A stretch of DNA of 64,000 nt from Bryobacterales bacterium (GCA_016789905.1 JAEUQC010000104.1:1-64000); one strand, 5' to 3'; shown: positions 16,029-24,898, counted from the stretch's first letter. Made by a program: numbers and translations. The notes: generated by a model not told the origin, from the sequence alone.

Positions 16029-16748
16029 ATGAAACGAAGCTATTTGATGAGCGGCCTGCTTGTGCTGGCCGCAACGGTTCCGGCATCTGCCCTGGAGTTG
16101 ACGTTTAACGACCGGGGAAGCTGGGAAGCGATTGTGACGGGATTGTCGAATTTCGATGGCGGGACGCAGGCGGTGGGAACAGCCCAAACCATTTCCGGCG
16201 GAGTGGTGTTTACCAATCTCCAGATCGACGCGTTTGAGAATTCCTTCAGCGCAATGATTCGAGCGAACGCGGGACCAGGACAAAACTACAACAACTGGGG
16301 AACCGGAACGATTCTGCGAACGGTGGACCGGACGGGAACCAACAACGCCTACGCACGGATCACGTTCCCGACGCCGGTGAGCGCGTTCGGGTTCAATTTC
16401 GGGGTGGGCGGATGCCCGACGTACTTCGATGGCTGCTATCCGGGCGCGGCGAGCAATGTGTACATCGCGCCGAACGGAAACGTACTGTCGCCGGTGATGA
16501 CGACGGCGACTCCGACGATGGCGTTTTACGGGGTGGCAAGCGACACGCAGACCTTCTCCTACATCGATGTCTACGTGACGGAGATCAACCGCTATCTGGT
16601 GTTGGACAACATCGCGCAGGGAGCATTCAACGCCGAACCGCCGCCGGCGGAGACGGCTGAACCGGGGACGCTGTTACAGATAGCGATGGGCGCGGGGCTA
16701 TTGGCGGCGGCACGGCGGCGCTTCGGCGCGGTGATGCAGCAAGGATAA
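16029..16748 (+). CDS. PEP-CTERM sorted secreted protein
   Basis: 239 aa. N-terminal Sec signal (KRSYLMSGLLVLAATVPASA), then a secreted beta-rich body that names no enzyme, then a C-terminal sorting tail: AEPGTLLQIAMGAGLLAAARRR, i.e. a Pro-Gly motif, a hydrophobic helix and an Arg cluster. The first motif residue is Ala-Glu-Pro-Gly rather than Val-Pro-Glu-Pro, a variant. Exosortase would cut here and pass the protein to the surface; no exosortase is in the window. ATG 16029 has gggagagg upstream. A terminator follows. Confidence 0.8.
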   Translation: MKRSYLMSGLLVLAATVPASALELTFNDRGSWEAIVTGLSNFDGGTQAVGTAQTISGGVVFTNLQIDAFENSFSAMIRANAGPGQNYNNWGTGTILRTVDRTGTNNAYARITFPTPVSAFGFNFGVGGCPTYFDGCYPGAASNVYIAPNGNVLSPVMTTATPTMAFYGVASDTQTFSYIDVYVTEINRYLVLDNIAQGAFNAEPPPAETAEPGTLLQIAMGAGLLAAARRRFGAVMQQG

Positions 16749-16782
16749 TCTGCCCGTTTTCCTCCGAAGGCGACCAAGCCTT

Positions 16783-16824
16783 GCCGCGTGAGATCCAGGG
16801 GGTCTCACGCGGCGATTTTTTTTT
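16783..16824 (+). terminator. Rho-independent terminator after the PEP-CTERM gene
   Basis: Stem gccgcgtgaga (16783-16793) pairs with tctcacgcggc (16803-16813), followed by ga and a run of nine T. It is a classic intrinsic terminator 35 bp after the stop. Confidence 0.9.
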
Positions 16825-16854
16825 GGCCAGGGTTGTTAGAATTGAAGGCGCAAC

Positions 16855-17970
16855 ATGCGGATCGCACTATCCATTCTGCTGACGCTGGCGCTTTTTTCCG
16901 GCACGGCGACAGCGCAAAAGAAAAAGAAGAAGAAGCCCGAAGTGGAGATAACCCAGACGCTGGAAGTGATACCGGACCCACCGGCGGCGGTGACGGTGGA
17001 GACGGCGAAACTCGAATATCTGGTGTCTCCGCTATCCGGTAAGGGGCTGCTGTCGCAGCAGATGCGGGATGGGTTAAAAGCGCTGAAGGCGCAAGCAGGC
17101 GGGCGGGCGATCGTGAAAATCCGGGCGTTTGTGGCGGGCACGGGCGACCAGCGGCGGGTGCAGGCGATTGTGAGCGAGACGTTCGCCGAGAAGAAGTTGG
17201 CGCTGCCGGCGGTGGCGACGATCCAGGTTGGCATGCTGCCGATGGAAGGGGCGCAAGTGATCCTGGAGGCGGTGGTGACGGCGAAAAAGGCGGTGAACCC
17301 GAACGGGCTTGCCTACCTGAGCGGAATGGGCGGCGTGGGGACGGAGGGACCGGAGAAGGTGCTGCCGATGTTGGACAAGGCGATTGCGGACTTGACGCGG
17401 GCGACGCGGGCGGCGGGGAGCGAGGCGGGCGATGTGCTGCGGGTGACGTGTCTGCTATCGGGGTTGGAGGAGATAGGCGAGGTTCGGACGCGGGTGGCAG
17501 CGGCGTTTCCGGCGGCGGTATTGACGGCGGTGCAGGCGCAGCGGCTGCACGATAAATCCCTGGCCGAATGCGAGGCGGTGGCGCGGCTGCGGACGAAGCC
17601 GGCGGAGGCGTTGACGATGCTGAATCCGCCGGAAATGAACCCAGCGGCGACGTATTCGAAAGGCGCGCTGATAGGGGCGGAGCGGATGATACTGACCGGT
17701 TCGCAGATGGCGTTCCGTAGCGAGGACAAAGACGTACACCTGGCGTTTCAGCGGATGGCGAAGACGCTGGAAGCGGCCAAATCGAGCATGAAGCACGTAG
17801 CGTTTTCGAGTTTGTTTTCGCTGTCGAACGGGGTGACGGCGAAGATTCGCGCGGCGCGGTTCGATTACTATGACAAGGCAAAACCGCCGGCGAGCACGCT
17901 GCTGGTGTTTGAAGGGTTGCCTTCGATGGACGCTTCGTTCGCGATAGAACTGGTGGCGGTACCGCAATAA
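16855..17970 (+). CDS. Exported protein with three tandem RidA/YjgF-like domains
   Basis: 371 aa. Signal peptide RIALSILLTLALFSGTATA and a Lys-rich linker, then three RidA-like units at about 50-143, 145-243 and 251-370. Units 2 and 3 show the family pattern clearly (hydrophobic SG(M/S)Q-like strand, helix with AAxSxxxV, final beta strand). RidA normally deaminates reactive enamines using an Arg in a PAR motif; here the three equivalents read PAV, PAA and PAS, so the Arg is missing each time. A binding or structural role outside the cytoplasm is more likely than deamination. Overlaps the next gene as TAATGG. Confidence 0.7.
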   Translation: MRIALSILLTLALFSGTATAQKKKKKKPEVEITQTLEVIPDPPAAVTVETAKLEYLVSPLSGKGLLSQQMRDGLKALKAQAGGRAIVKIRAFVAGTGDQRRVQAIVSETFAEKKLALPAVATIQVGMLPMEGAQVILEAVVTAKKAVNPNGLAYLSGMGGVGTEGPEKVLPMLDKAIADLTRATRAAGSEAGDVLRVTCLLSGLEEIGEVRTRVAAAFPAAVLTAVQAQRLHDKSLAECEAVARLRTKPAEALTMLNPPEMNPAATYSKGALIGAERMILTGSQMAFRSEDKDVHLAFQRMAKTLEAAKSSMKHVAFSSLFSLSNGVTAKIRAARFDYYDKAKPPASTLLVFEGLPSMDASFAIELVAVPQ

Positions 17971-18608
17971 TGGACGAGAAGCGGGACGTGGCGCGGGAGT
18001 TGGCGCGCAAACACTACGCGGCCGGCGATCCGTTGGGATGGTTCGAAGCGCTGTACCAGCAGGCGGCGGGCGATTTTGGAACGATCCCATGGGCGGACCG
18101 GGCGGTGAATCCGAACCTGGCGGCGTGGTGCGAACGGGAAGCGCTTCCCCGCCCCGGGATGCGGGTGGCGGTGGTGGGCTGCGGGCTGGGAGACGACGCG
18201 GAGTATCTTTCGGCGCGCGGGGCGCAGGTGACGGCGTTCGACTTGTCGCCGACGGCGATCGGGTGGTGCCAAGAGCGGTTTCCCGAAACGAAGGTGGACT
18301 ACCAGGCGGCGAATTTGTTGGAGTTTCAGGGCGATTTCGACCTGGTGGTGGAGATTTACACGTTGCAAGCGATGCCCGTGGAGATGCGGGGGAAAGCGGT
18401 GGAGGCGGTGGGCCGGCTGGGGCGGGAAGTGTTGATCATTTGCCGGGGACGGGACGAAACGGATCCGCCCGGAGAACTGCCGTGGCCGTTGACGCGGGCG
18501 GATCTGGATGTATTGACGAAACTAGGATTGTCTAGGGTGTCATTCGAGGACTTCGAGGATCCTTTCGACGCAGGTAAGCGCCGGTTCCGGGCTTATTTCC
18601 GGCGGTAA
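17970..18608 (+). CDS. SAM-dependent methyltransferase (TPMT-like)
   Basis: 212 aa class I methyltransferase. SAM motif I is VAVVGCGLGDDAEYL; the acidic end of strand 2 is VTAFDLSPTAIGWC; motif IV region is FDLVVEIYTLQAMP. The EIYTLQ stretch and order resemble the thiopurine S-methyltransferase-like group (tellurite or small-molecule methylation). The substrate is unknown. It starts within the stop codon of the RidA-like gene, and its 3' end overlaps the convergent PEP-CTERM gene by 16 bases. Confidence 0.8.
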   Translation: MDEKRDVARELARKHYAAGDPLGWFEALYQQAAGDFGTIPWADRAVNPNLAAWCEREALPRPGMRVAVVGCGLGDDAEYLSARGAQVTAFDLSPTAIGWCQERFPETKVDYQAANLLEFQGDFDLVVEIYTLQAMPVEMRGKAVEAVGRLGREVLIICRGRDETDPPGELPWPLTRADLDVLTKLGLSRVSFEDFEDPFDAGKRRFRAYFRR

Positions 18609-19411
18609 AGGAAGAGCGCGGCGGCGCCGGCGAGGGTGAGGAGCATGGAACCGGGTTCGGGGACGCCGTTGGCGGAGAGCGGTTCGCCGTAGATAAAGTC
18701 GTCCATGGCGACAAGATCGACACCCGGGGTACGCAGGTTTTCAATGACACCGGCGGCGAGGGCAGTGGTGCCGGTTTGAATGATGATGCGGGAGTAGCGC
18801 CTGTTATCGGTTAGGCCGAGAAAGGAGAGACCGCCATTGGGGCCGGCCGGAACGGCGAATTGGCCCCCATTCGAGCCATCGCCATAAAAGACGGTGAAGA
18901 TGGTTTGTGCGGCGAGTTCGACGTCCGTGAAGACAGCGCCGAAGCCGGCGACGGAAGCGGGCGTAGTGGTGCCGGGGACGAAGAAATCGATCTGCATGAT
19001 GTTGGAGCCGATGGGGGTGAAGAGGCGTTCGGCGCTGAAGGTCTGGAATTCGGCGGTGTAGGAAGGGTCAATGTTGCCGAACTCGACTGGGGTGCCGCTG
19101 GCGAGGGTGGCGCTGACCTGGAAGCCGGAGCCGGGAGTGGAAAAGACTGCGCCGCGGGGGGAGTTGACGTTGAAGAAGTTACCGGGAAGCGCATTGGGGG
19201 AGGCGAAAGCGTTGGGGACGGCGTCCCAATTGATTTCGCGGCGGCCGGAAGCGAATGAGCCGCCGACGCCGTTATTGGCGCCGAGGGCGGAGCGGAAGTT
19301 ATCGACGGCTGTTTGAATGTCGCCAGGGGCGGCGCCGGTGGCGGTGAAGACCGCGGCGTGGGCCGGGATGGCGGAGGCGAGAGTGAGTGAGAGTATAAGT
19401 GTTTTGAACAT
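18593..19411 (-). CDS. PEP-CTERM sorted secreted protein
   Basis: 272 aa. Sec signal peptide FKTLILSLTLASAIPAHA, a beta-rich secreted body, and a canonical tail: NGVPEPGSMLLTLAGAAALFLYRRK, with PEP motif, hydrophobic helix and basic end. ATG 19411 is preceded by a strong aggagg. Body function not recognisable. The second such protein here, it implies that the genome has an exosortase system outside the window. Its 3' end overlaps the methyltransferase gene on the other strand. Confidence 0.88.
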   Translation of the reverse strand: MFKTLILSLTLASAIPAHAAVFTATGAAPGDIQTAVDNFRSALGANNGVGGSFASGRREINWDAVPNAFASPNALPGNFFNVNSPRGAVFSTPGSGFQVSATLASGTPVEFGNIDPSYTAEFQTFSAERLFTPIGSNIMQIDFFVPGTTTPASVAGFGAVFTDVELAAQTIFTVFYGDGSNGGQFAVPAGPNGGLSFLGLTDNRRYSRIIIQTGTTALAAGVIENLRTPGVDLVAMDDFIYGEPLSANGVPEPGSMLLTLAGAAALFLYRRK

Positions 19412-19513
19412 GTTTTGTTCCTCCTGAAGAGTGTGTCAGGGCGGGGCGGAAAAGATGTCAGGAAAAGGTAAGGGATTGGTAAGGAATGCGTGTGCGTTAG
19501 AATGGCAGGCGTT

Positions 19514-20395
19514 ATGAAAAGACTGCTTTTCCTAGTGGCGGCGGGAGTGGCCGCGGCGCAGACACCGGTGATGGAGGCGACGGTGGAGCGTATGGAGCGA
19601 TACCGGATAACGCCGAACATTACGTATCTGACGGTGAACGGATACGCGAACAAGCTGGATGTGTATCAGTTCCGGACAGAGAAGCCAAACGCGACGCTAG
19701 TCTACATTCATGGAGGCGGCTGGGCCGGAGGCCCAACGAAGGAGCAGTATCAGCACTGGTTCTTGCCGTACTTGCAGATGGGGTGGAATGTGGTGAACGT
19801 GGAGTACCGGTCCTCGGCGATTTCGCTGGCGCCGGCGGCGGTGGAAGACTGCCTGTGCGCGCTGCGTTGGGTGTATCAAAACGCCAAGCAGTACAACATC
19901 GACACGACGCGGCTAGTGACGACGGGCCATTCGGCGGGCGGGCATTTGGCGTTGACGACGGGGATGACGCCGCCGGCGGCGGAACTGGACCGGCAATGCC
20001 CGGGAACGGAAGAGCTTAAAGTGGCGGCGATTGTGAACTGGTATGGGATTACGGATGTGGCGGATGTGATTGACGGGGTGAATACGAAGACTTATGCGGT
20101 GAAGTGGTTTGGCTCGATGCCGAACCGGCGGGAGGCGGCGCGGCGGGTGTCGCCGTTAACCTACGTTCGCGCGGGACTGCCGCCGGTGATTTCAATTCAC
20201 GGGGACGCCGACCCGACGGTGCCCTACGCGCACGCCACGCAACTGCACGAGGCGCTGGACAAGGCGCGCGTGAGTAACGAGTTAGTAACGGTGAAAGGCG
20301 GCAAACATGGCGGATTCGGAGTGAAACCGACGCAGGATGCCTATAAGTCTATTTTTGAGTTTTTGGGGAAGCTGGGGCTGCGGGCGACCGAGTGA
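19514..20395 (+). CDS. Exported alpha/beta hydrolase (carboxylesterase, HSL/BD-FAE-like)
   Basis: 293 aa from ATG 19514. Signal peptide KRLLFLVAAGVAAAQ; then the alpha/beta hydrolase set: oxyanion VYIHGGGWAGG, nucleophile elbow TTGHSAGGHLA, acid in SIHGDADPTVPY and His in GGKHGGFG. Enzymes of this type cleave carboxylic esters, often acetyl or feruloyl groups from plant sugars. Exact substrate unknown. A -10-like TAGAAT at 19498-19503 ends ten bases before the start, with no strong ribosome site. ATG 19502 is an alternative. Confidence 0.85.
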   Translation: MKRLLFLVAAGVAAAQTPVMEATVERMERYRITPNITYLTVNGYANKLDVYQFRTEKPNATLVYIHGGGWAGGPTKEQYQHWFLPYLQMGWNVVNVEYRSSAISLAPAAVEDCLCALRWVYQNAKQYNIDTTRLVTTGHSAGGHLALTTGMTPPAAELDRQCPGTEELKVAAIVNWYGITDVADVIDGVNTKTYAVKWFGSMPNRREAARRVSPLTYVRAGLPPVISIHGDADPTVPYAHATQLHEALDKARVSNELVTVKGGKHGGFGVKPTQDAYKSIFEFLGKLGLRATE

Positions 20396-20735
20396 GAATG
20401 GCGCAGGCGCCCTTCACCGATGGGGCGAGCGTGCGGCTGGAGTTGGTGTAAACGAGGTCAGCGTCACGGTTGAAGACGGCGACCTTGTTTCCTTTTACGA
20501 AGGGAGTGACGGGGCTGGGGCCTTCGCGATCGAGGCGGACGACGAAGTCGGCCTTGTCACGATCGGAGGTGATGGCGACGCTGGGACAGTGGCGCTGGAA
20601 CGCTTTCATCACTTCGATGTTTTCCGAAGTAGTGGGGCCGGTGAACGCGAGGGCGCCGCTTTCGGTGACGAAGACGCGGGGCTTGGGTTCGGCGGCGATG
20701 ACGAGGACGGGAAGGGCCAGGAGGAACAGGCGCAT
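20349..20735 (-). CDS. Small exported protein of unknown function
   Basis: 128 aa from ATG 20735, with GGAGAG placed correctly upstream. A short signal peptide (RLFLLALPVLVIAA) is followed by a compact domain: PRVFVTESGALAF, SEVMK-like helix, DKADFVVRLDREG, GNKVAVFNRDADLVY. The layout (alternating short strands and a helix) suggests a small alpha/beta periplasmic domain, but I cannot name a family. Its last 47 bases overlap the 3' end of the convergent esterase gene. Confidence 0.65.
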   Translation of the reverse strand: MRLFLLALPVLVIAAEPKPRVFVTESGALAFTGPTTSENIEVMKAFQRHCPSVAITSDRDKADFVVRLDREGPSPVTPFVKGNKVAVFNRDADLVYTNSSRTLAPSVKGACAILTRSPAAPASPKTQK

Positions 20736-20779
20736 GACACTCTCCTTTGCCTGTTTCGACGCGGCTGTTTTGTGACCGG

Positions 20780-22894
20780 TTACAGATCTATCGCGACCAC
20801 TTCGTAGAGATCGACCGAGGGGATGGCGACGGTGATGCCGCCCCGTTGGGCGGTCCATTTGGCGGGAGCGGAGGCGGTAAGGAGTTTCACGGTTTTGGGC
20901 TTCACCTCCGGGAGGCGGACGGTGAGGGGGCCAACGGGAAATGTCTCGCGGTAAGGTCCTTTCATCATCATGGGATTGGTGAGATTGACGAGGTGGACGG
21001 TGAGGGAGGATTGCTGGCGCCAGACGGTGATATCGAGCAGACCCTTGCCCGTGACAGTGACGACGGGCGGTTCGTTATTGGCCCATTCGACGGCATTTTT
21101 GAGGAGTTTGGCGTGGTCGGGCGAGAGGACTTCCCAGAATGTACGATCAATATCGAAGGGGAAGAAGACGACACGGGAGTTCCCTTCCTGGCGGGCATAA
21201 CATTCGGGTTGGTTGGTTTGGTGCTGGCGCGGGTAGACCTCTTCCATGGGTAAGTCAGGGTAACTGGGAATGAGGGTTAAAGGGTGAGCGGATGGAGCGG
21301 TGGGACGGGTGGCGACGCGGCGGGTTCCGTTGATAACACGGGGGGCGTCTTCGAGTCCTTTGAGCAACGGGTGGGGATGGCGGCAAGTTAGATACGAATT
21401 CTGCATGCGCGGTTCGATGGCGCCGGTGAAAGCGCAGCCGAAGACGGCGGCGAGGCCGAAATTGGCGCGGCGTTCGCCCCATTCGTTATAGAGCGACGTT
21501 TCGCCGGTGGCGACGAGCGAGCCGCCGCTGGCGACGAAGGCCAGCAACTGGCCGCATTGGGCGTCAGAAAGGCAGGCGATATTGGGAAGAATCAGCGTTT
21601 TGAAGGGGGCGAGAGAGGCGGCGTCGAGGCGTTTGTCGTGCACCATCTCAAAGGGGATACGGGCTTCGATGAGGGCCTGGTAGCAGCCGAGCAACGGATC
21701 TTCGACGCGAGCGCGGGCCTGTTCGCCGCCATAGAAATGGGCGGTTTGCTGGGAATAGACCATGGCGACGCGGGCGACGGGGGCGGTGTTGCGTAAGTAC
21801 TTTTCATTGCGCCAATGCCAGTTATAGAATTCTTCGACGGCCGGGAGCCAGCGCTTGTCGATGACCTTGGCGTTGAACTTAGTAAACCACGGCCTAAGTC
21901 CGTTGGCGGTGCCTTCGGCGAACCATAGCTTGATTTCTTCGTTGGATTGAACGGAATCCTTCCAGCGGTAGGGCTCCTCCACGCCGACGCTGACGATGCC
22001 GCCGATGGGTTTTGCGCCGAGGGTGGAGCGGTATTCCTTACCGGTCATGCCGTTGGCCCAGGGAGCCATGAGGCCGCGGCGGGCTTGGCGATCGGCGAAG
22101 AGCGTCTGGGCGCGTTGGCCGATGCCGTGCATATCGAGTTCGCTGAGGGCGCCGCCGCCGGCGTTGGCGATGAAGGAGGCTTTGGGGCGGATGGCGCGGA
22201 CCTCCTTATCGAGCAGATCCCAGACGGCGAAGAGGCGCTGCTGATGCCAGACGACGTATTGGCGCTGGGCGGGGTCGGCGGGGTTATTGGTTTTTGGGAT
22301 GGCGAAACCGGTGGCTTGTTTGAAGTTGGCCTGGCACCAGTTGCAGAAGCACTTGCCGCTGCCGTGCCAGCGGTTAGAGAAGACGCTATCGACATCATAG
22401 GTGGAGACGATTTCGCGGGTGACGTCGCGCATGAATTCGAGCGAGTAGGGGCCGAGGCAGCAGGTGACCCAGTAGTCCGGCATGGCCCAGTGGGGGCGGG
22501 GGTTGCCGGCGTCGTCGAGGGCGACCCATTCGGGGTGGGCGCGGAAGGCGTCATCGTGCATGGCGTGGGGGTCGGTGCGGGCGAGGACGTTCATGTTGAG
22601 GGAGCGGCAGCCTTTGACGAAGTCGCCGAAGGGGTCTGAGGCGCCCATGAATTTGCTGCGGTAGTGGAAGGGGACTTGGGAGGGGTAGAAAGCGATGCAA
22701 CCGCCGGCGGAGAGGCAGGCGGCATCGGCATGTATGCGTTTGAAGTAGTCGAGCCAGAAGTCGAGGGAAAATTGCCCGGGGTCGTCTTCGACGAAGGCGA
22801 CCTGGGCCCAGCGCATGGGGCGGCCGTACCAGGTGTTTTGAGCTCGGGCAGCGGCGGCGAGGGGTAGCGCTAGGGTGGTACGGCGGGTCAGCAT
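20780..22894 (-). CDS. Putative glycoside hydrolase (GHL6 / beta-galactosidase trimerisation type)
   Basis: 704 aa. Begins with RRTTLALPLAAAARAQ, a Tat-like signal. The first part (about 25-340) is a TIM-barrel-like region typical of hypothetical glycosyl hydrolase 6, with YWVTCCLGPYSLEFMRDVTREI and SNRWHGSGKCFCNWCQ. The middle (about 360-590) is a beta-galactosidase trimerisation-like Rossmann domain (LILPNIACLSDAQCGQLLAFV). A beta-sandwich end follows. It probably acts on a polysaccharide outside the cytoplasm; the substrate is not known. A TACGAT ends eight bases before ATG 22894. Confidence 0.8.
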   Translation of the reverse strand: MLTRRTTLALPLAAAARAQNTWYGRPMRWAQVAFVEDDPGQFSLDFWLDYFKRIHADAACLSAGGCIAFYPSQVPFHYRSKFMGASDPFGDFVKGCRSLNMNVLARTDPHAMHDDAFRAHPEWVALDDAGNPRPHWAMPDYWVTCCLGPYSLEFMRDVTREIVSTYDVDSVFSNRWHGSGKCFCNWCQANFKQATGFAIPKTNNPADPAQRQYVVWHQQRLFAVWDLLDKEVRAIRPKASFIANAGGGALSELDMHGIGQRAQTLFADRQARRGLMAPWANGMTGKEYRSTLGAKPIGGIVSVGVEEPYRWKDSVQSNEEIKLWFAEGTANGLRPWFTKFNAKVIDKRWLPAVEEFYNWHWRNEKYLRNTAPVARVAMVYSQQTAHFYGGEQARARVEDPLLGCYQALIEARIPFEMVHDKRLDAASLAPFKTLILPNIACLSDAQCGQLLAFVASGGSLVATGETSLYNEWGERRANFGLAAVFGCAFTGAIEPRMQNSYLTCRHPHPLLKGLEDAPRVINGTRRVATRPTAPSAHPLTLIPSYPDLPMEEVYPRQHQTNQPECYARQEGNSRVVFFPFDIDRTFWEVLSPDHAKLLKNAVEWANNEPPVVTVTGKGLLDITVWRQQSSLTVHLVNLTNPMMMKGPYRETFPVGPLTVRLPEVKPKTVKLLTASAPAKWTAQRGGITVAIPSVDLYEVVAIDL

Positions 22895-22902
22895 AGGACT
22901 TT

Positions 22903-22908
22903 ATCGTA
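22903..22908 (-). promoter_or_regulatory. Probable -10 hexamer (TACGAT) for the GHL6 gene
   Basis: On the minus strand TACGAT ends eight bases before ATG 22894, with no ribosome site between them. It fits the leaderless pattern seen at other starts in the window. Confidence 0.3.
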
Positions 22909-22999
22909 TCGAGTTTGCAACTTTACAGAAAATTACAAAATCGTTGCCCCTTTTGGGGGCGGTTTGCGCGTCTATATAGTGAGGGCAAACCAGCCAACC

Positions 23000-23344
23000 A
23001 TGTTTCTGCCGACCTACGACATAGCCACTGACCGGTGGCGCGGGCCAATGAGCGAGATGCTGCTATACACGGAGCATCCATTTTTGCCGATACACGCGGC
23101 GTTGTTTTCGAACTTCGACGGGACGATGTCCGTGGTGGTTTCGGGGCGGGATGGCCGCGACTGCAGCGATGCGTATACGGTTTCGCTGGCGGGCGGGAGC
23201 CTGGAATCGGCGAGCGCGATGGAGATTGTGGTTCGGCCGAGCGAAACGAACCAGCCGGGCGACCGGGTGACTTTTGAGGACACGGGTAGCCAGTTTACGG
23301 GGATCCGGTTCGAGGTGAAGGCGGAACCGGCAGTGGCCAGTTAG
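23000..23344 (+). CDS. Hypothetical protein
   Basis: 114 aa from ATG 23000. I recognise no family. The protein has alternating strands, no signal peptide and no membrane segment; phrases such as FSNFDGTMSVVVSGRDG and TFEDTGSQFTGIRFEV suggest a small beta-sandwich. Codon positions show the same high third-base GC as neighbouring genes, so it is probably translated. The 105 bp upstream are AT-rich and include tatatagt at 22971-22978, a plausible promoter region shared with the divergent GHL6 gene. Confidence 0.55.
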   Translation: MFLPTYDIATDRWRGPMSEMLLYTEHPFLPIHAALFSNFDGTMSVVVSGRDGRDCSDAYTVSLAGGSLESASAMEIVVRPSETNQPGDRVTFEDTGSQFTGIRFEVKAEPAVAS

Positions 23345-23383
23345 GCCCGATGAGTTTTCAGGCGGACAGGAGTCTATAGGGTT

Positions 23384-23797
23384 ATGAAACTGAGTCCTTA
23401 CCTGAACTTCAACGGAAACTGCCGGGCGGCCTTTTTGTACTACGAGAAGCATCTGGGCGGAAAGATCCAGATGATGATGACCCACGGCGACGGGCCGCCC
23501 AACCCGAATATGCCGGCCGACTGGGGCACGGCTATTCTGCACGCGCAGATTCAGTTCGGGGATACCATCCTGATGGCGTCTGACGTTCCGCCGGATCGGC
23601 AGCAGCCGATTCGGAGCGCGTATCTGCATTTGGAGTTGGAGGGAATTGAAGAGGCGGAGCGCGCGTTTGGGGCCGTAATCGATGGCGGTGAGGCAATCAT
23701 GCCGATGGCGGAGACGTTTTGGGCACCTCGGTTCGGATTAGCGCGGGACGCCTTTGGCGTGCTGTGGATGATTAGCGCGGCGCCGGCAAAGCCTTAA
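23384..23797 (+). CDS. VOC-superfamily (PhnB-like glyoxalase/bleomycin resistance) protein
   Basis: 137 aa. It opens with KLSPYLNFNGNCRAAFLYYEKHLGG, the PhnB-type start of two-module VOC proteins, then MTHGDGP, ILHAQIQFGDTILMASD, and ends with FGLARDAFGVLWMI. The fold binds a metal and small substrates; function ranges from resistance to metabolism and is not fixed here. A ribosome site is weak (acaggag 15 bases up). Its stop is three bases from the stop of the convergent hydrolase gene. Confidence 0.88.
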   Translation: MKLSPYLNFNGNCRAAFLYYEKHLGGKIQMMMTHGDGPPNPNMPADWGTAILHAQIQFGDTILMASDVPPDRQQPIRSAYLHLELEGIEEAERAFGAVIDGGEAIMPMAETFWAPRFGLARDAFGVLWMISAAPAKP

Positions 23798-23800
23798 GTC

Positions 23801-24538
23801 CTAGTTCGCCAGCGCGCGGCGGACCGCCCGGAGGAGCACTTTTTGCTGCTCTTCTCGCGTGATGCCGGGAATGCCATCCAAAAGCTGATGCCGGTAGTAG
23901 CCGAACTGGACGTGGTTTGCGCCGGGAATCTCCACCATGTTTGAGGCGGGTGGAAGGAGTTTTGCGTTGGCCTTGATGTCGTCAGAATCGGCGATACCGT
24001 CATGGGTGCCGAAGATCTTGGTGATTTTCAACGGGGAGGCGGAAAGGTCAAAATCCCTGGGATGGGTGGTGGCGATGAGGATGAGGCCGGCAAGCTTCGT
24101 ATCTGATTCGCGGGCGTAGCGGGTGGCGAGCATGGCGCCACGGGAGTGGCCAGCCAGGTACCAGCGGGTTTCCGGACTAGCCTTGACGGCGGCGGAGACG
24201 GCGGCAAAGAGGGTGTTGATCTGGGAATCGATACAGGCGCAACGCAAAGGCAGGCGGAGGAGTTGGGCCGGGTGGCCGGCAGCGGCGATGTTTTTTAGCA
24301 GTGGCGTGTAGGCGAGAGGATCGACCATGCCTCCAGGAAGGAAAATGATGCCGGTGGAGCGCTTGTTGGCGCGAGGCTGGAAACGGATGGCGTCGGCGGT
24401 GTCCTCAATTTTCACCGCTGAGGTGGTCTTCAAGGTATCGGCGGGAACGTCAATGGACTGGAAACCGAGGATAATCCAGAACATGATGGACATGCCAGTG
24501 GTGATGAGAAGGAGACGAAAGACGCGGCGAGCACTCAC
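23801..24538 (-). CDS. Alpha/beta hydrolase with N-terminal membrane anchor
   Basis: 245 aa from GTG 24538, four bases after the upstream gene's stop, so likely co-transcribed with it. Residues about 8-25 form one hydrophobic anchor or signal (RLLLITTGMSIMFWIILGF). The catalytic set is WYLAGHSRGAMLA (Ser), IFGTHDGIAD (Asp) and IPGANHVQFG (His), as in the alpha/beta hydrolase 5 group. Probably a periplasm-facing esterase; the substrate is unknown. Confidence 0.8.
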   Translation of the reverse strand: MSARRVFRLLLITTGMSIMFWIILGFQSIDVPADTLKTTSAVKIEDTADAIRFQPRANKRSTGIIFLPGGMVDPLAYTPLLKNIAAAGHPAQLLRLPLRCACIDSQINTLFAAVSAAVKASPETRWYLAGHSRGAMLATRYARESDTKLAGLILIATTHPRDFDLSASPLKITKIFGTHDGIADSDDIKANAKLLPPASNMVEIPGANHVQFGYYRHQLLDGIPGITREEQQKVLLRAVRRALAN

Positions 24539-24542
24539 AACT

Positions 24543-24860
24543 TCAGGCTAACTGGTATTGGCGTCGATCGGGGAGGAGGCGGCGAAAAAGGGCGGAGGGA
24601 GGTTCCGACTGAATGGCGCAGCGGCGGCCGCCGGAAAGGCCGTCGACAGAGACGTGAGCGCCGTTGACGGAGACACGATAGGCCATTTCGGCGCCGGATT
24701 CGCGAGCGAGGGATTCGAGCGGCCAATCGCTATCGGCGACCATGCGAATACCGCCCTCGCGAGCGATTAGAACGGTCCAGGCCGATTGCGTACATCCGGC
24801 CTGGACCGCGGACTGGCCCCCTGCTAAGATCCGCGCCGCGTTGTCGAGGAACCTGTCCAT
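24543..24860 (-). CDS. Conserved small hypothetical protein
   Basis: 105 aa from ATG 24860 (gaagag eight bases upstream). No signal or membrane segment. The N-terminus MDRFLDNAARILAGG is helical and the middle, WTVLIAREGGIRMVADSDWP then YRVSVNGAHVSVDG, reads as a small beta-rich unit of the roadblock-like size class; I do not assign a family. Upstream it shares a 50-bp divergent region with the gene at 24911. Downstream it is followed after four bases by the hydrolase gene. Confidence 0.6.
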   Translation of the reverse strand: MDRFLDNAARILAGGQSAVQAGCTQSAWTVLIAREGGIRMVADSDWPLESLARESGAEMAYRVSVNGAHVSVDGLSGGRRCAIQSEPPSALFRRLLPDRRQYQLA

Positions 24861-24898
24861 GTAAAGCTCTTCGGCGCGGCAAGGGGATGTATGAGACG

